A stretch of DNA of 64,000 bases from Bugulina stolonifera (taxonomy: Eukaryota; Bryozoa; Gymnolaemata; Cheilostomatida; Bugulidae). The stretch spans positions 8,550,496 to 8,614,495 of the forward strand of contig OW285193.1 of assembly GCA_935421135.1 (NCBI GenBank), read 5' to 3'. Below the pieces are notes generated by a model. It was given only the letters and a program-made list of their open reading frames with translations. It searched no databases and was not told the DNA's origin. Both the position numbers and the translations under genes were made by a program. How positions within the stretch are numbered: the stretch's first letter is position 1; each line of letters starts with the position of its first letter. Positions 12,761 to 25,874 of this stretch are shown here, piece after piece.

Positions 12761-12784
12761 GAGGAGATCGTGAAAGCTAAACAG
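12761..12784 (+). other. Possible 24-nt microexon between the Bcl-2 genes
   Basis: GACCTGCAG acceptor, 24 nt open as EEIVKAKQ, then donor GTAAAC. It could be a 5'-leader exon of Bcl-2 copy 2 or an alternative 3' exon of copy 1. Only the splice-like context supports it. Confidence 0.25.
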
Positions 12785-12921
12785 GTAAACTCATCGCACC
12801 ACAGATAATATGTTATTTATACCTTCTACCTTCTACAACCTAGAAATCTAGGTAAAAAATTATCCAAATTCCTAACATAACAAGACAGATGAGAAATTGC
12901 ACATTCTAGTTTACTAGTAAA

Positions 12922-15089
12922 ATGGGAACTTGTGGGGAAGGATCAAAGCCGAACATCGCAAAATGCCAAGAGGAGGCAGCCGGTCTGCGAATGAACAGAC
13001 GCTACGAGGAATGGACAACATCTCTGAATACAGCGGCAGAGAATGAACCCAGAACATGTGACACCAGTCTGATTAGTACTGAGGATCTACTATTACATTA
13101 TATAAGATACAGGTGAGTTATATAAGATACAGGTGAGTTATATAAGATACAGGTGAGTTATATAAGATACAGGTGAGTTATATAAGATACAGGTGAGTTA
13201 TATAAGATACAGGTGAGTTATATAAGATACATGTTAGTTATACAAGATACAAATAGGTTATATAAGATACATGTTAGTTATATAAGATACATGTTAGTTA
13301 TACAAGATACAAATAGGTTATATAAGATACGTATGAGTTGTAAGAGATACATGTGATTTGCTGTAAATGAAATCCAGGTAAGTGACATGTATATAAGGTA
13401 TGCTTGCTCTATTTAAAGGACAAAATGTGAGCTATACAAGACAGATGTGAGTTATATAAGATAGAGTTGATTAGAATAAGGTATATAACATACAGGTAAG
13501 ATGTAGGCCTATCAGATAGCATTGTGTACATATATACAATTAGTTCTTGGAGCTACTACGTAATATTTTAGATTAGAGAATGAAGGGTACAATATCGAGG
13601 AGTTTGAAGATGACACTATCCAAGACCTCTTCTGCAATGTCGGCCCTCTCACAACCTCTTTGCCAGGAAAGATAATTGCCGATTTAGGTGAGTAAAAATC
13701 GAAATAAAACTGCCAGATTAAGCAATTCCAGATAACCAAAAGTATTCCACGAGGTCTACGAATGCCTAGTATGAATTTCATCTTCTTTCGGACAGGAAAT
13801 AAAATTGATGGAGAGCACACTAACAGGATGTTTCTAGAAGCGGCAATAAGACAAGTTCCTCTTTGTCACCGAGAGGCAAGGTCATTCTACTTTGCCTGGT
13901 TAAATGAGTTGTTCAAAGATAAGAAGCTAACATGGGGTCGTCTTGCTTTGGTCAGTGCGTGTTATCGGGCTAATATACAATAATGCTATTTACCTTCACC
14001 GCAGCAACTAGTTAAAATATTTCATAATCTAGTGTTAACCATACTATATATTTTAAAGACAGATATAAAAATAATATTCAACCTGGTTTTATTGAACAAA
14101 ATTAATCTTGCAGGATATTGGCAAGTTTTATGATATATTATTTCAGGTAATAGTATTCACAGGTAGGCTAGCACAGAAAGCAATGGAAATAGAGGAGGTA
14201 AACCTTATACCTTGTATTGTTGAGTGGTGCTGTCAATACTTCACCATCAATATGTTTGAGGAGTGGATATCTGCATCAGGTGGCTGGGTGAGTTATCTGT
14301 TAACAAATACATAGGGTTAATTATTATCATATCAGATAGAAGTAGTATAGATATAGCACAGAAATAGTATGGATATAGCATAGAAATAGTATAGATAGAG
14401 CATAGAAATAGTACGGATATAGCATAGAAATAGTATGAATATAACATAAGAATAGCAAATGGATATAGCATAGAAGTAGTAGTATGGATGTAGCATAGAA
14501 ATAGTATGGATATAGACGTAGCACAGAAATAAGGGGACTTTACACAGGGTATATAGTTGGCATAAGGAAAATATCGGTTTCTTTGATGCTGGAAGTTGGA
14601 AGAAGCAAATTGAAGTTCGATAAAGGTAAAATCTTACCAACCAAGCACGGTTGGGTTTAGTGACAAGTTAATTTTGAAACAAGGATCAGCATAAATCTGG
14701 TGTGTTGGATAAAGAGAACCCATTAACACAGACATATTAGTACCATCAGCTGATTAGACAAGTTTTAACATGTTTGAAATAGGCAGTTGAAAATATTAAA
14801 AATTTATTATTTTTCCGCCAGTTAGCCAAATTTCTATCAGTTTACCAAATTTTCAGTTAAATCAGCACTAATCAAGTATATTACAACTATGTACAATAAA
14901 TGTATAATAGATGTGATAATTCTGTGATAGTTACATGATGCTATGCTTGTATTGCAGCTGATGCTTCCACCAGTAGATGAAGTACAGAAACTAAGTGTAA
15001 TCCGCAGAATGCCGACCATCAAAACTGTAGTCTGCAGCACCGGCGCATTCCTTACAGCATTATCACTTGGATACATGATGACAAAATAG
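12922..15089 (+). CDS. Bcl-2 family protein, copy 2
   Basis: Five exons: 12922-13112, 13572-13687, 13796-13950, 14147-14287, 14958-15089; about 244 residues. The N-terminus (64 residues) is polar, ending STEDLLLHYIRYR, which matches TREVLLDYIRYR of copy 1 and sits where BH4 usually lies. BH3-like: GKIIADLGNKID around Gly103, with the spacing of Bak (G-x-x-h-A-x-h-G-x-x-h) but Asn replacing the usual Asp after Gly. BH1 is LTWGRL (147-152), with Thr for the usual Asn. BH2 is WISASGGW (194-201). A tail-anchor helix covers about 224-242. The first donor is embedded in a 20-bp minisatellite that repeats the donor itself, and intron 4 holds a second minisatellite. Tandem duplicate of copy 1; membrane and apoptosis role inferred from the family. 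Confidence 0.87.
13101..13360 (+). repeat. 20-bp minisatellite that multiplies a 5' splice site (13 units)
   Basis: Thirteen 20-bp units start exactly at the end of exon 1. The first six are identical (TATAAGATACAGGTGAGTTA, 13101-13220), each with a consensus donor ACAG/GTGAGT. Seven diverged units follow to 13360, two 40-bp blocks of which are identical (13221-13260 and 13281-13320). Degenerate units continue to about 13500. Only the first donor keeps the protein open, because reading on gives TGA at once. Confidence 0.95.
14334..14532 (+). repeat. About 21-bp minisatellite in intron 4 of Bcl-2 copy 2
   Basis: Imperfect tandem units around GAAATAGTATGGATATAGCA, about nine copies, right after the donor of exon 4. 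The Tyr/Leu-rich minus-strand ORFs here are products of the repeat. Confidence 0.9.
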
Positions 15090-17244
15090 CTAAATTACTC
15101 TTTGTGAAAAATGCTACTTTATTAGCTAATGTTCCTAAAACAGGATAAATTGCAGTCTGTTAATGTACTATGTGATTGATATAACAAAATAAAAGAAAAT
15201 AGAAGCTTTGAAAATATTTAATACAGTATAGATTTTCTTTGGTATAATTTGACAATATTGTAAACCCATTTAATAAAAATACAGATAGATGCAATTTTTC
15301 ATCATGTTATTATTACATTGTAACTACAAATATATGGCCAAAATATGACACTGGACATGGGAGAAATGGTTTTAATTCAGTAAAAAATTTGCATGCCATA
15401 ACAAAAAGTTTAAGTCAAACAGTCAGTCACTACTGATCTACAATTATTCAGCCTGTAAGGGCACATCCAGGGTACTCCCCAATCTCCCAGCTTTCTTCAG
15501 GTTTTATAAGGTACAAATATTTAACTTGCACCCTGCTTACAATGACATTGACTCACTGCTTACAAACATAAATCTCTGTTGGTGGCATATTGTCAAAATG
15601 GAATCTTCATTTTTTATCACTTTTGAATAATAGATACTCTTCATCTTATATTGTAATTGAAAACTTAAAAAAGCACTGAGTTAAATCAAGGAGTTGGTTG
15701 AATACTATAATACTAGGTCTAGTAACTGGTCAAGGGGAAAAGCACTGGTAGTCCATTACTTATTCCTCCGTGTGTATAGCCCCAAAACTTTCAAATTGTC
15801 TCTCATTGTTGCATAAATAATAAAAATGACTTACGAAAAAACAAGTTTCCCAAATCACAGCTGGATGATAGAGTCAGAGACGAGGGCGACTCAAAGTATA
15901 CAAATTCAGTGGGGAAAAACTATCATCCAACATTAACGGAAATGCTTGCATAGCCAGTGTTTTATCAGAAATAGTACTGGTTCTCGACGGAATTGGCATT
16001 GACCAATAATGTAACACTTTAGATATAAAATTGACAAATAGGATACTCGAATATTTTGCAAAGATGTTAGAGTGGGACCCGCTACCGCAGTGCTAAGCAA
16101 CCACCTATTGATAAAAAGGCATGGGAGGTTTTTCTTGGTATCTTAATTTTGAAATAAAAATAGTCAGAATTAAAATGATAGCTTTTTTAATCGTACTACA
16201 GTAAATTTGAATTAAAATTAAAGTAGTCTAATGCGATGAATAGTCTTCATTAGTATCATAATCAGGAAAACCTGCACGCAGTATAACAACGGAAATATAA
16301 TATATACCAATATTATATCAATATAATATTAATATGAATATTAATATATCATATGCACAAATATTTTAATAATTAATTGTGTAATAAAATAATTATATTA
16401 TAGTAATAATTGAATATTTGAATTTTTGTAATAAATCAATATAAATAACTATATTAATTATTAAACCCCGTAATTACACTATCGTAAATTTAAATAATTA
16501 TATCAATGTAAATATAGACTACAGTACTATCTGTCCTGTATATAATAATAATAATTATAGCTTACATGTTTAGTTATTTTTATTAGCTGGATTCCAATAA
16601 TCGTACTGTATATTCAATATATCGAATATATGCAGTGTAGTATTATATTAATGATGGTATAATAAACATTATGGTATGAATATAGTGTTCAATTTTATAT
16701 TTGTGTATAACATTGTACATGTATTAACTCAAAGATGTTAATACAAATAATGTCATGTATGATGAAATAAAGACGTAGTGTAAGATATTGTTGTGCTCAG
16801 CCGGATAGGTAAGCTTAGCTGACGTTACATATAAAAAGGTGCAACCAAGTCTTTGTGCAATGCCAACCAGGCAGGCTTATACAATGTAATACCTAATGTT
16901 TCTCAGTTTACTAAATATTTCACCATACTATACATGTAGGCCTACATTGTAGGTATGACACTGGGTATATGACCTAGGTAATGCATTAAAAAACACACAA
17001 AACTGTCCATGAATAAACTCTGCTTTTTACTGCTGTTGGTTGTGACAGGGTTAGGTTGCCAAGAGAGTGATGTTGATTAGCTTACACAGATAAAATGTCT
17101 GCAGACTCCATGTTTTTCCTATATGACAGTTTTTTTCGACGGTGCATGATTTGTATGTTAATTTTAGTTGGGTAACTTGATTTATTATTTTAGGAACTGG
17201 CAATGACTCATATCTGCTAGACCTACATAAGGCATTGATTCGTA
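15090..17244. other. Intergenic, very AT-rich core
   Basis: AATAAA at 15188-15193 (about 99 nt after the stop of Bcl-2 copy 2) is its likely poly(A) signal. From about 16290 to 16640 the sequence is almost pure A/T with nested small palindromes (ATATTAATAT type). The rest shows no exon I can support; the right end should hold the promoter of the gene at 17245. Confidence 0.5.
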
Positions 17245-20200
17245 ATGGGAACTTTAAATCGAACTGCTCAAAATGAGCCAAGTGCAGCAACAAGTGGCCT
17301 TGTCAGAGGTAGTAACTTTCAGCCTGAATTAAATAGGAGAGAAATACGATCTGGTAGATACTTACTACCTAAACGTAAACTTCCTCCTAAACTGAATACA
17401 CACTACAGGTTTGTATATTATTAAACCTCTGAAATAATGTGTGGCCTTCAATAATATTGCAATACGAATAATAAAAATATGTTAATTGCAAATCACACTT
17501 TCAGTATTATGATACATTATTGGATGTTTGCCAATATTGTTCATAGAGCGAATCAGTCAGCAGGAAGACTTCACATAGGCTCAGGACCATGCAATATTAA
17601 ATACAGAGAGATAATTGAGAGTCGTCCACCACTACGACCCGATCTATCAACTCCAGGACCATGGGCCTACAACCCACATTACACTAAACCATTGAATGAA
17701 ACTAATGCACCTTCCTACACAATGAGACCAAGATGTTGGGCAGAGAAAGGTATGTAGACTACTCAATCCTATACAATGAACGTTTGACTTAAATTTGTCC
17801 TCTTGGGAAATCATAAATACCCCAACTATTCATCAACAGTCTAAACATTTGTACAAGAAATCATTTGACAACAATCTTTACATCTTTGCTTAGTTATACA
17901 TGTATGTACAGTGTAGTCCAGTTCATTCAACAATCAACATCGAATTACATGTAGATGTAAAAATTAACAATGTCATACTCTTTAGATTGGTCTGTTGTCA
18001 TCCTTTCTGAAAGATTTTAGTTGAGAAATTAAGTTGAATTTGTACTTTAATTTCCTTATGCTCCATTGATCCTTTGATATGAAGAATTTAACTGGGTAAG
18101 CCAGACAAGATTATTACTTACTAACAACATGTATGTTATTTAGCAAACAGGAGAAGAAAAGGTAAAGCTAAAGTTCCCTACCCAATAGACTAGTTAGGAT
18201 ATGCATGTCATATCATGTGCTATATGTACTTAGTAAGAACTGTAATGCTACCTCTATCTACATGTTCAGTGTATTAGTAGAAGTACATGTATCGTATACT
18301 GTCTTATACAGTAGTCTTAGACCCTAGCCACAATTCTCCAAGTTTTAGGTGCACGTTTGTCCTACACCCCTTAGAACAGGCCTGTGCACTGGTCACGCTA
18401 GCTCTATCATTTTATTTGCTAGATATTTAAGACTGATGATCTAGTTTCCTATATTCCCTTCTTTCGCTTATTTTTACTGTGATAAGCAGTAGTAGAATTA
18501 ATAGAAAATATTAGTATTTTTATCACTTTTAATCTTCAGACCCAACTGGACAAGCATGTAGTAAGAGGTAATGGTAGTATATTTCTTAGAAAAATAATGC
18601 ATTCATATTATTATATACATGTAGTAGTGCCACCAGTGGAATTCCAGTTATCTATTTTTATCATACATAGTGGTCAAGTCATTCATTTTGAATAGCTATG
18701 GATCTAAAGATATGTTCATGGTTCACAGCTAGGGAAGTCAATCACCAGTCTGTTAAATTCTGAAAACTGCCGTAAATTATACAACCCTTACTCCATTGTC
18801 TTACAATCAACAGAAATATAACAGTTATACTTGTGATTTCCTATTCAATGGCCTATATTATGTGGATAGGTTGATATCATTTAGATGTATCAGTGGAGAC
18901 TTGGCAGTGGTTAGATGGGCAGTTTTACACTTTCACTTGATGTGAAGTCAGGATATAATATTGTAATCAAATGAGTGTTAGCTATGGTAATGCATGTAGG
19001 CCTTTCATTTATGAAATGCAATTGTTCAGTATTTACTCATTTGTGAAATACAGCATGCAATATTGTAGTTCATTAAACTGTCATAACAAAAGTTTTTCTT
19101 TGAAGTTTATAGAAATAATACAAATATTCTATTCTACTGTACAGTTATTATTATATGATTGTTAAACATGCTCCTACTTGAACTTAAACTTTTCATTCTA
19201 CACAATCATATATAATGTACATCTACATGTACATATAATAATGGTCAGGTTTTAGTTTGTGCTACGCTCTACAGTGTTTATGTAAATCAATATTTTCAGT
19301 TTTGATACCACTCTATGTAATTTTATACAGTCATTACATTCTTATTTATAACATAATAATATAAATATTTACATGTACAACATTCGTCTTCAATAACAAA
19401 GGCATAAACAGTGATTTAGGTGTATATCACCATGGCGACATATACTAAACAGTCAGGTATATTATAATAGTGTCCACCAATGTTATGCTGTCTTTATAGA
19501 AGTCCTATCATGTGCTAGTCTACAATACATGGAGGCATTAACATTCACCAAATACGTTGTGATAAGAAACTTTGTATATGTTATAATGTAGTGACTACTT
19601 TGCGAATCCTTAAAAAATAAGAGTCGTCTTCTCTTTCTTTTCTAAGTTGTCCGCTCCTACCCCAAACCCCAACCTAAACATATAGACGTTTCTTATTGCG
19701 TATTTAGTAACTGTTAATACCTGATACATGTCTACAATATAGTTACCTGTATGTGGACTTGCTAGTACAAATTCATGTTTTATAGTATACTTAGTGCACA
19801 TGAATCTAGGAAATTATAGAAATAGTGAGTTAAACAAATCTATCTCTGATCACATAAAGAGTAGAAATTTGTCTGGTATTGAGATCCACATGGTGGTGAG
19901 AATCATGACACAGTGTAATATTATGTTACAGCCGTTGGAGGGAGGACATCATGGTCTAAGACTTGGTACCAGTCTCCAGAGGTTTGGACCAGTAAAGCCA
20001 ACTTTAATCAAGAAAATGTGGTAAGTGGAATAGCACTAATCTACTACATGTATATCAATGTATTAGGAATTAGGATACAATATGGTTCAAGCAGCCGTTC
20101 TGTAGAGCTGCGAGTTTAGGGATTGACAATGGAGATAATCATTTCTGGATGTAAAACAGTAGCTACAATGTATACTATATAACATTGTGGAAATTATTCG

Positions 20201-21303
20201 GTGCTATTGAAACTATTGGAAAATTTATGCTGAATTCAAGGCAAGACAATCTTAAATTACATGTACAAAGTGCTGTGATATTTTTCAATGTTGGTAAGAC
20301 TATTATTATATGATCTTAAGTTATTCAATTGTTCATATTGATTTATATTTGGACTATTTTGTACTTTCCTTTCAACCAAGCAGTTAGTTTATTATTTAGT
20401 TTAACTTTGATAAATTTTATTTCTTAATTTTTAACCTCTCTAGTGGCCTTCACCGTCTACATATAATGACAAGCTCACAATTGGGGGCGAGCACCAGACC
20501 ACCCACAATAGATCCCCTTCCTATTCTATGGGCCACAGGAAGATTGCTCTGATCAGGGCTGGTACAGAAAAGGAGCCATCCCCAGCATCTTATAGCAAGA
20601 ACTTGGCTGATGGCATTGTGTTCCATAGAGCACCAACTGTTATACATTCCTTCAGATTTGATAGAGGCAGCAACTGGGTTAACAGAGGTGAGTAGCTGTA
20701 TCTATATCATTCCAATTATAACCTGCGGCCTACTTCTAGGGCTATCTACTCATTGTTATACATTCACCACCCATGTGGTTGGCGTTGACTTCATTTCAGT
20801 GTAAATGATCTTGAAACTGTGTATTGGATTGATGAAAACCAACAACATTGTTCATAAGAGAAGAATTCGTCTTTATATTCTTGCCAGATTTGTTCTGGGT
20901 TGCTAGAAACTTATTAAGAAACTTCATGAGGTTATAATAATATAATTATTGTTTTGGTTGTTTATATCAAATATAAGAAGAATGTGACATGGGTTTGTGG
21001 GAGTGGATGATTGTGGAAGACATTTTGTTGGGATTATGATCAATTCCATGTGTTTTATATTTTAATTGAAGTTTGGTGGATACGGTAGTAGTTTGCTACA
21101 CACTCTTTTCTTGTGAGCTTTTCTCGTCATCCGTGGTCTGTTATGATATGATGCTGTTTACATCTATTCTAGATGCTACCCCTGGTCCTGGTGCATACTC
21201 TCCTAACATGGCTGGAGTGAAGAAACATCAGCCGGCCTTCAGTGTGGCTCGTGCATCCCGAGAAGGTCTAGAGCCCTTACTAGGACCATTTTCTGCTTCG
21301 TAG
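17245..21303 (+). CDS. Sperm-tail PG-rich repeat (STPGR) protein, ODF3/CIMAP-like
   Basis: Five exons: 17245-17408 (weak donor GTTTGT), 17547-17749, 19932-20020, 20444-20687, 21173-21303; all phases agree and the product is about 276 residues, close to ODF3/CIMAP proteins (about 250). STPGR-type repeats recur: DLSTPGPWAYNP with APSYTM, WPSPSTYN with RSPSYSMG, EPSPASYSKN, and the canonical DATPGPGAYSPN with PAFSVARA. Proteins of this family bind the lumen of doublet microtubules or outer dense fibres in cilia and sperm tails, so an axonemal role is inferred. The 2.2-kb intron 2 contains two frame-neutral exon-like stretches: 18144-18161 (18 nt) and 18540-18560 (21 nt). They may be cassette microexons but have no other support. 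Confidence 0.85.
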
Positions 21304-22633
21304 ATTACAGGCTAATTTCATTGAAATATAACCTAGCACTACATAACATCCAGGTTGTACTATGCAGCCTGTATACTGTATATATAAGCATGTTCTACTA
21401 TGCAATATAATAAGTAGCAGATCATGTACTTAGAGTTAGTATGCCAATATTCTCTCTGTCTGAGAGTGACTTCAATGAGCAGCGTTCATATTGGATTACC
21501 ATGCAAGAAGCACTGATCTATTGAGCAACAATAATTGTAAAGATGCATGTAATTTTACTTTGATGAATATTTCTGAAAAGTTTTGAAAACCGTCTAGTTT
21601 TAATATTCTTTTAATATAATATTATTTTTTTTTTATTGTACTTTTATTCAATTATTGTATATGCAAATTATATTGCATATTGACAAAATTGTTTCCTATA
21701 CATATTAGTATAATTTGCTATTTTATTGTATGAACTACATGTAATTGTTTTGCTCAATTCAATTGAGGTGCTTTTCTTGATGCCAATTTTTAGAATAAGT
21801 TCAGTTTTTCTAACAGTTTGCTCAACAATTTATCTATTATTATTTCACAACAGTTAGTTGAAGATGAGAAATGGGGCATTGTATTTTTGTATTATTTATT
21901 TTTTGACTGTCAATATTGTAATTACATCAAATTTACTCCATAGATGGCTTACAAAAAATCGATTATTTTTGATATTTTGTGTTGTGATTGGTTGATACTG
22001 TAACTAGGCAGATAGGGCCTGTGAGTGTGATCTGGGTCTACTAGGACTAACCTGTCTACGAGGATTTGCGGTTGCTTCTGACTCATTTTTGACCATTCTA
22101 TCTGAAACAATGCAATAGTGTTGGATGACTGGAAAACAATATGACCATTCATGCCATGAAGTTGTCTTCTCCCGATTTTGGTTATGAGAGAGGATAACTT
22201 CATAACACAATCTATAGCCTGCTTATCGAGTGTCCACATGGTGTTGCGCCATTGCATCAGTTATGTTTGGATATTCTTTTATCATGATTGAGAATGGCGT
22301 TAGTGTTTTATCAGAATATTATAATCTATAAAATATAGTACAATATACAGTGTATATATTCTTATTATGGGATGTGAATTCTATATGTATATACAGCTTG
22401 AGAACTTTGGTTCAGCGGATCCCACACCTTTTAAATACCCTTTGCTGTAAGTATGCAGCATTGCCAAGGTGTTCTCCCAGGCATATATCTGAGTTGCACT
22501 GATGAGGCTTTAAACACCCAAACAGTACACTGTATAAAGATTGAGTATATACATGAACATAGAAATCAATGTTTTATACAAGTAGCTCAGGCTTCTAATG
22601 AATGATTCTACCAACAAATAAGAAGGGAGTTGC
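21304..22633. other. Intergenic between convergent 3' ends
   Basis: Spacer between the STPGR gene and the minus-strand stomatin, which converge here. Long T runs (about 21625) and AT-rich sequence; no clear AATAAA for either gene and no supportable exon. Confidence 0.45.
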
Positions 22634-25617
22634 TTACCCTCCAGCTTTGGCCAGAATGTCTATTGGCAGAGGGAAGATGATGGTAGAGTTCTTCTCGGCA
22701 GCGATAGCGTTGAGAGTCTGCAGGTATCGGAGCTGAAGGGCTGAAGAGGAGGAGCTTATGACGTCTGCTGCCTCTTTAAGAGCTCGTGCTGATGCCTGCT
22801 CTCCTTCTGCTGCTATCACCTACAGCATAGAATCAGCTTCATAGCCTAGCATAGCATCTTATAAACTAGCAGAAAGTGGGTTAAGAACACTAGAACCTGA
22901 ACGTCTTTGAAAAGTAGCAAAAACTTGTATATATGACTTGCATTGAAAGAATCTGATTTGATATTTCTGTAAAATGTAATGGTTAGTGATACACTGACTC
23001 TACCACCAGGTCCTTCCATCTCCTCCAATTTCGTGTAGACTAAGAACTTCAGTACATTTACATAGCATAAAGTCAATAGGAGCAGCAATTCTATGTTCAC
23101 AGCTGACTTACCTTAGCCTTAGCTTCACGTGATGCTTCTGCTTCAGCAGCCATAGCCCTCTGCAGCTGCACAGGCAGCCTTACATCCTTTCTAAAAGTAA
23201 CATGACTCTGAGTCTATCACTGCATCACTATAATAATGTTTAAACGTCCGCTTGGTTGATATTCGAACCGATTCCTAACAGAACAGCTCCACGAGCCTAT
23301 AAGTCTATAAGTAAAGTGTTAACTGTTTCCCTAGCCTGTGCTTTTCACATTATAATATGGGTTAAGTAAAAGGTTGAGAGAGTTTTATAGAGGTGGAGAA
23401 GAGGTTATAGTATTACAGTATATGAATATTGTTGCAGACTAAATGAGCTTACATTTCTACCCTCTCCACTTTGATACCCCATGGATCAGTAGCCACGTCC
23501 AGATTAGACTGCATGCTCTGACTTATCTCCTCCCTTTCAATTAACACTTGTGACAAATTCTTAGTACCTGTGAGTAGACAACTACCAATGACATTCTTAT
23601 GAGCAGATAACTCCAACTAATGCACATGGAATTGCGTAAATAAAAATAATGGTAACTGCATGTAAGTTGGCCAGCTAGCAATACTCTTGTTGGCTATTTA
23701 TATATCTGACTCTGTATGGGACAAATAGTTAGTTCATCATGTATTGCAACATATTGTAGAGGTAGATTAATCTACTATATGAAAATAGGGCAGCATTTCC
23801 TTGACAGCAGCATTAAAATAATATACAGTGCATATACTCACCCAGTACATTACGCAGGGTGGTCTGTGCTAGTAACCTGGTAGATCTGTTGGCATCTTCT
23901 ACATTGGTTACAGAGATGGTTGCATTGAACACTCTGTAGTACACCACAGCATCAACCGCTACAGTCACCGAATCCTTAGTTAGTATCTGAAAGTTATATT
24001 TGTGGAATGTATTTGAAAGACAACATTATGATCTATTTCCCCCCCCCCCCACCTATGCAAGACAATTATGGTAGGAGTAAAAGGCTAAGAATAGATGAAG
24101 ATTGGTTTTATAACCAAATGAAAATGTTGCTTACATGTGTAGAATCACAAACATATTTTTTAATTTCGACAATACATACACACCTACACAGTTCGTACAT
24201 ACATATACATACCTCCTGTGGTGGCACGTCAAAAGATATAGTCCGCATATCAACTATCTTGTAGTCGTCTACACATGGTAGAATAAAGAACAGACCTACC
24301 AAGTATGAATGAACAAGAATATTATTTCTATAACAAGATGTGCTCCTTGCTATCACTCAGCTACACTGATGAGGTGCCAAACAGCTACACACTACCACTG
24401 TTTGCAGATGGAATGAAGACTGGGTATGTAAATAGGATAGATACATCATGTATATTTTAGACATAACCATATTAGAAAACACATGAATGATAGGAAAATA
24501 AATTACCTGGACCCTTGGCCCCTCCAGAAAGAATTCTACCAAGTCTAAACATAACAGCTCTCTCGTACTCTTGGACTACTTTTATACAAGCACAGAGGCT
24601 AAGTGGAAAGGTACATACAATAATAACATAGGAGAGGAATATCAGCAGGTATCCCATACATCCGCAATCACCTTCTGATGACATTGCACCTGTAACAAGA
24701 TATGCATTGTAGGTTTATATACAGCATTGTTGTGATAACATACAGGCTACAGGTTGATGCCCCGATCCGACTCCCCTCTACAGCGGTTGTCAAGAGGTCA
24801 GCAAGTTGAACTATTGACCCTATCAATATAAAATATTTCATACAAACTTGATGGTTAAAAGTTGTAGTCTGACCAATTTGACTATTTAATCGGTGGGTTA
24901 TCACCTACATTGTACATGTACATGTACTTTGTAGGTACAAATGTATAAGAATCTGGTCTATAAACACACAGAAACCAATATAATATGTCCCACGACTATA
25001 ATGGTGAGTGACAATGATTGTCACTTACAACAAGGAGTTACTCTTCCAGTTGAGAGAGAACAACTTCCTCTCAGGATCAGTAACTTATAATTGCCTGGGC
25101 ATCAGGCCCATTGGTTTGCACCTAGCGAGGTTGGGTGACGTCAACCACATCACCCACTCTCTCTAGGTGTGGACCGATGGACCTGATATTAAGGCTATAG
25201 CTTACATTTTATTCCCTTATACATGTATTATAGTTTGCAAAAGTGAAATGCAAGCGATTCGTGCAATATAAATATTTGAGTTTTATACATGTACATGAAT
25301 TAGGTACTTACGAAAAATACTAATAAAATTGTTTTACAGAGTTGACTATCATCATGGTGAAAACAACAAATTGCTCAACAACTGAATAATCTCATAAATT
25401 TTCACCAATAATATAATTTGGATATTCATGAAGTATCATTTCATATGCATGTAAATAATAGAACATAGATGACTAAAATGTATATAATATATTTACAGTG
25501 TGTTGGTAGGACAGTATAATAATAATAATAATAATAGTGCTTACCCTCATCTTGGTACTTGGATATATGTATATATTCCTCATTTTTCTTCCCTGGGTTA
25601 ACACCTGTTAATGACAT
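22634..25617 (-). CDS. Stomatin (band-7/SPFH membrane scaffold), copy 1
   Basis: Seven exons on the minus strand: 25545-25617, 24507-24689, 24213-24295, 23842-23986, 23453-23567, 23112-23190, 22634-22819; phases agree and the product is 287 residues, the length of vertebrate stomatin. Residues 38-60 ([21 protein letters not shown]) are the hairpin membrane insertion with its conserved Pro53. The SPFH core follows: [68 protein letters not shown], then the helical [15 protein letters not shown] and the oligomerisation/cholesterol segment ending [13 protein letters not shown]. Stomatins oligomerise on the inner face of the plasma membrane and modulate channels. Exon 1 (24 codons) was found by its phase-1 donor and by the (P)DE/EE-G junction shared with copy 2. 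Divergent partner of the gene at 27245. Confidence 0.93.
25093..25195 (+). repeat. Long near-perfect hairpin in stomatin-1 intron 1
   Basis: Arms 25093-25139 and 25150-25195 pair over about 43 positions with a loop of about 10 nt; the inner stem is TGGGTGA/TCACCCA and the middle arm ATCAGGCCCATTGGTTTGCA pairs with its partner around 25166-25187. Four of six arm differences in the main stem are G-U wobbles if the plus strand is transcribed, versus one on the minus strand. It could be a precursor-type RNA hairpin or a small foldback element. Confidence 0.6.
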
Positions 25618-25828
25618 GTCTTACAGGTGCTGCTAGTATGTCATAGTCATAAACCATTCATAGATTATGTCATTAGTATTATAGTACTATAATTATAATG
25701 ACAATAAGAGATACATTGAATGAATCCCTCTGTATACTTGACTAAGGATGTTGTCCATTGTTTAGTCGTAATAATGTAAAACCTTGTGTTACAAAAATTT
25801 CAAATATTATTATTCATGCAACAATGTT

Positions 25829-25874
25829 ACTGACTGACTAACTAGCTGACTGACTGACTGACTGACTGACTGAC
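25829..25874. repeat. GACT microsatellite
   Basis: About eleven units of the tetranucleotide GACT, with AACTAGCT interruptions near its start. Confidence 0.9.

Noticed and set aside
13101..13360. Regular 20-bp repeats as a CRISPR array
   Set aside because: Units are head to tail with no spacers, and lie at an exon border in a spliced animal gene.
14247..14640. Three Tyr/Leu/Ile-rich minus-strand ORFs
   Set aside because: All are translations of the 21-bp minisatellite in different frames.
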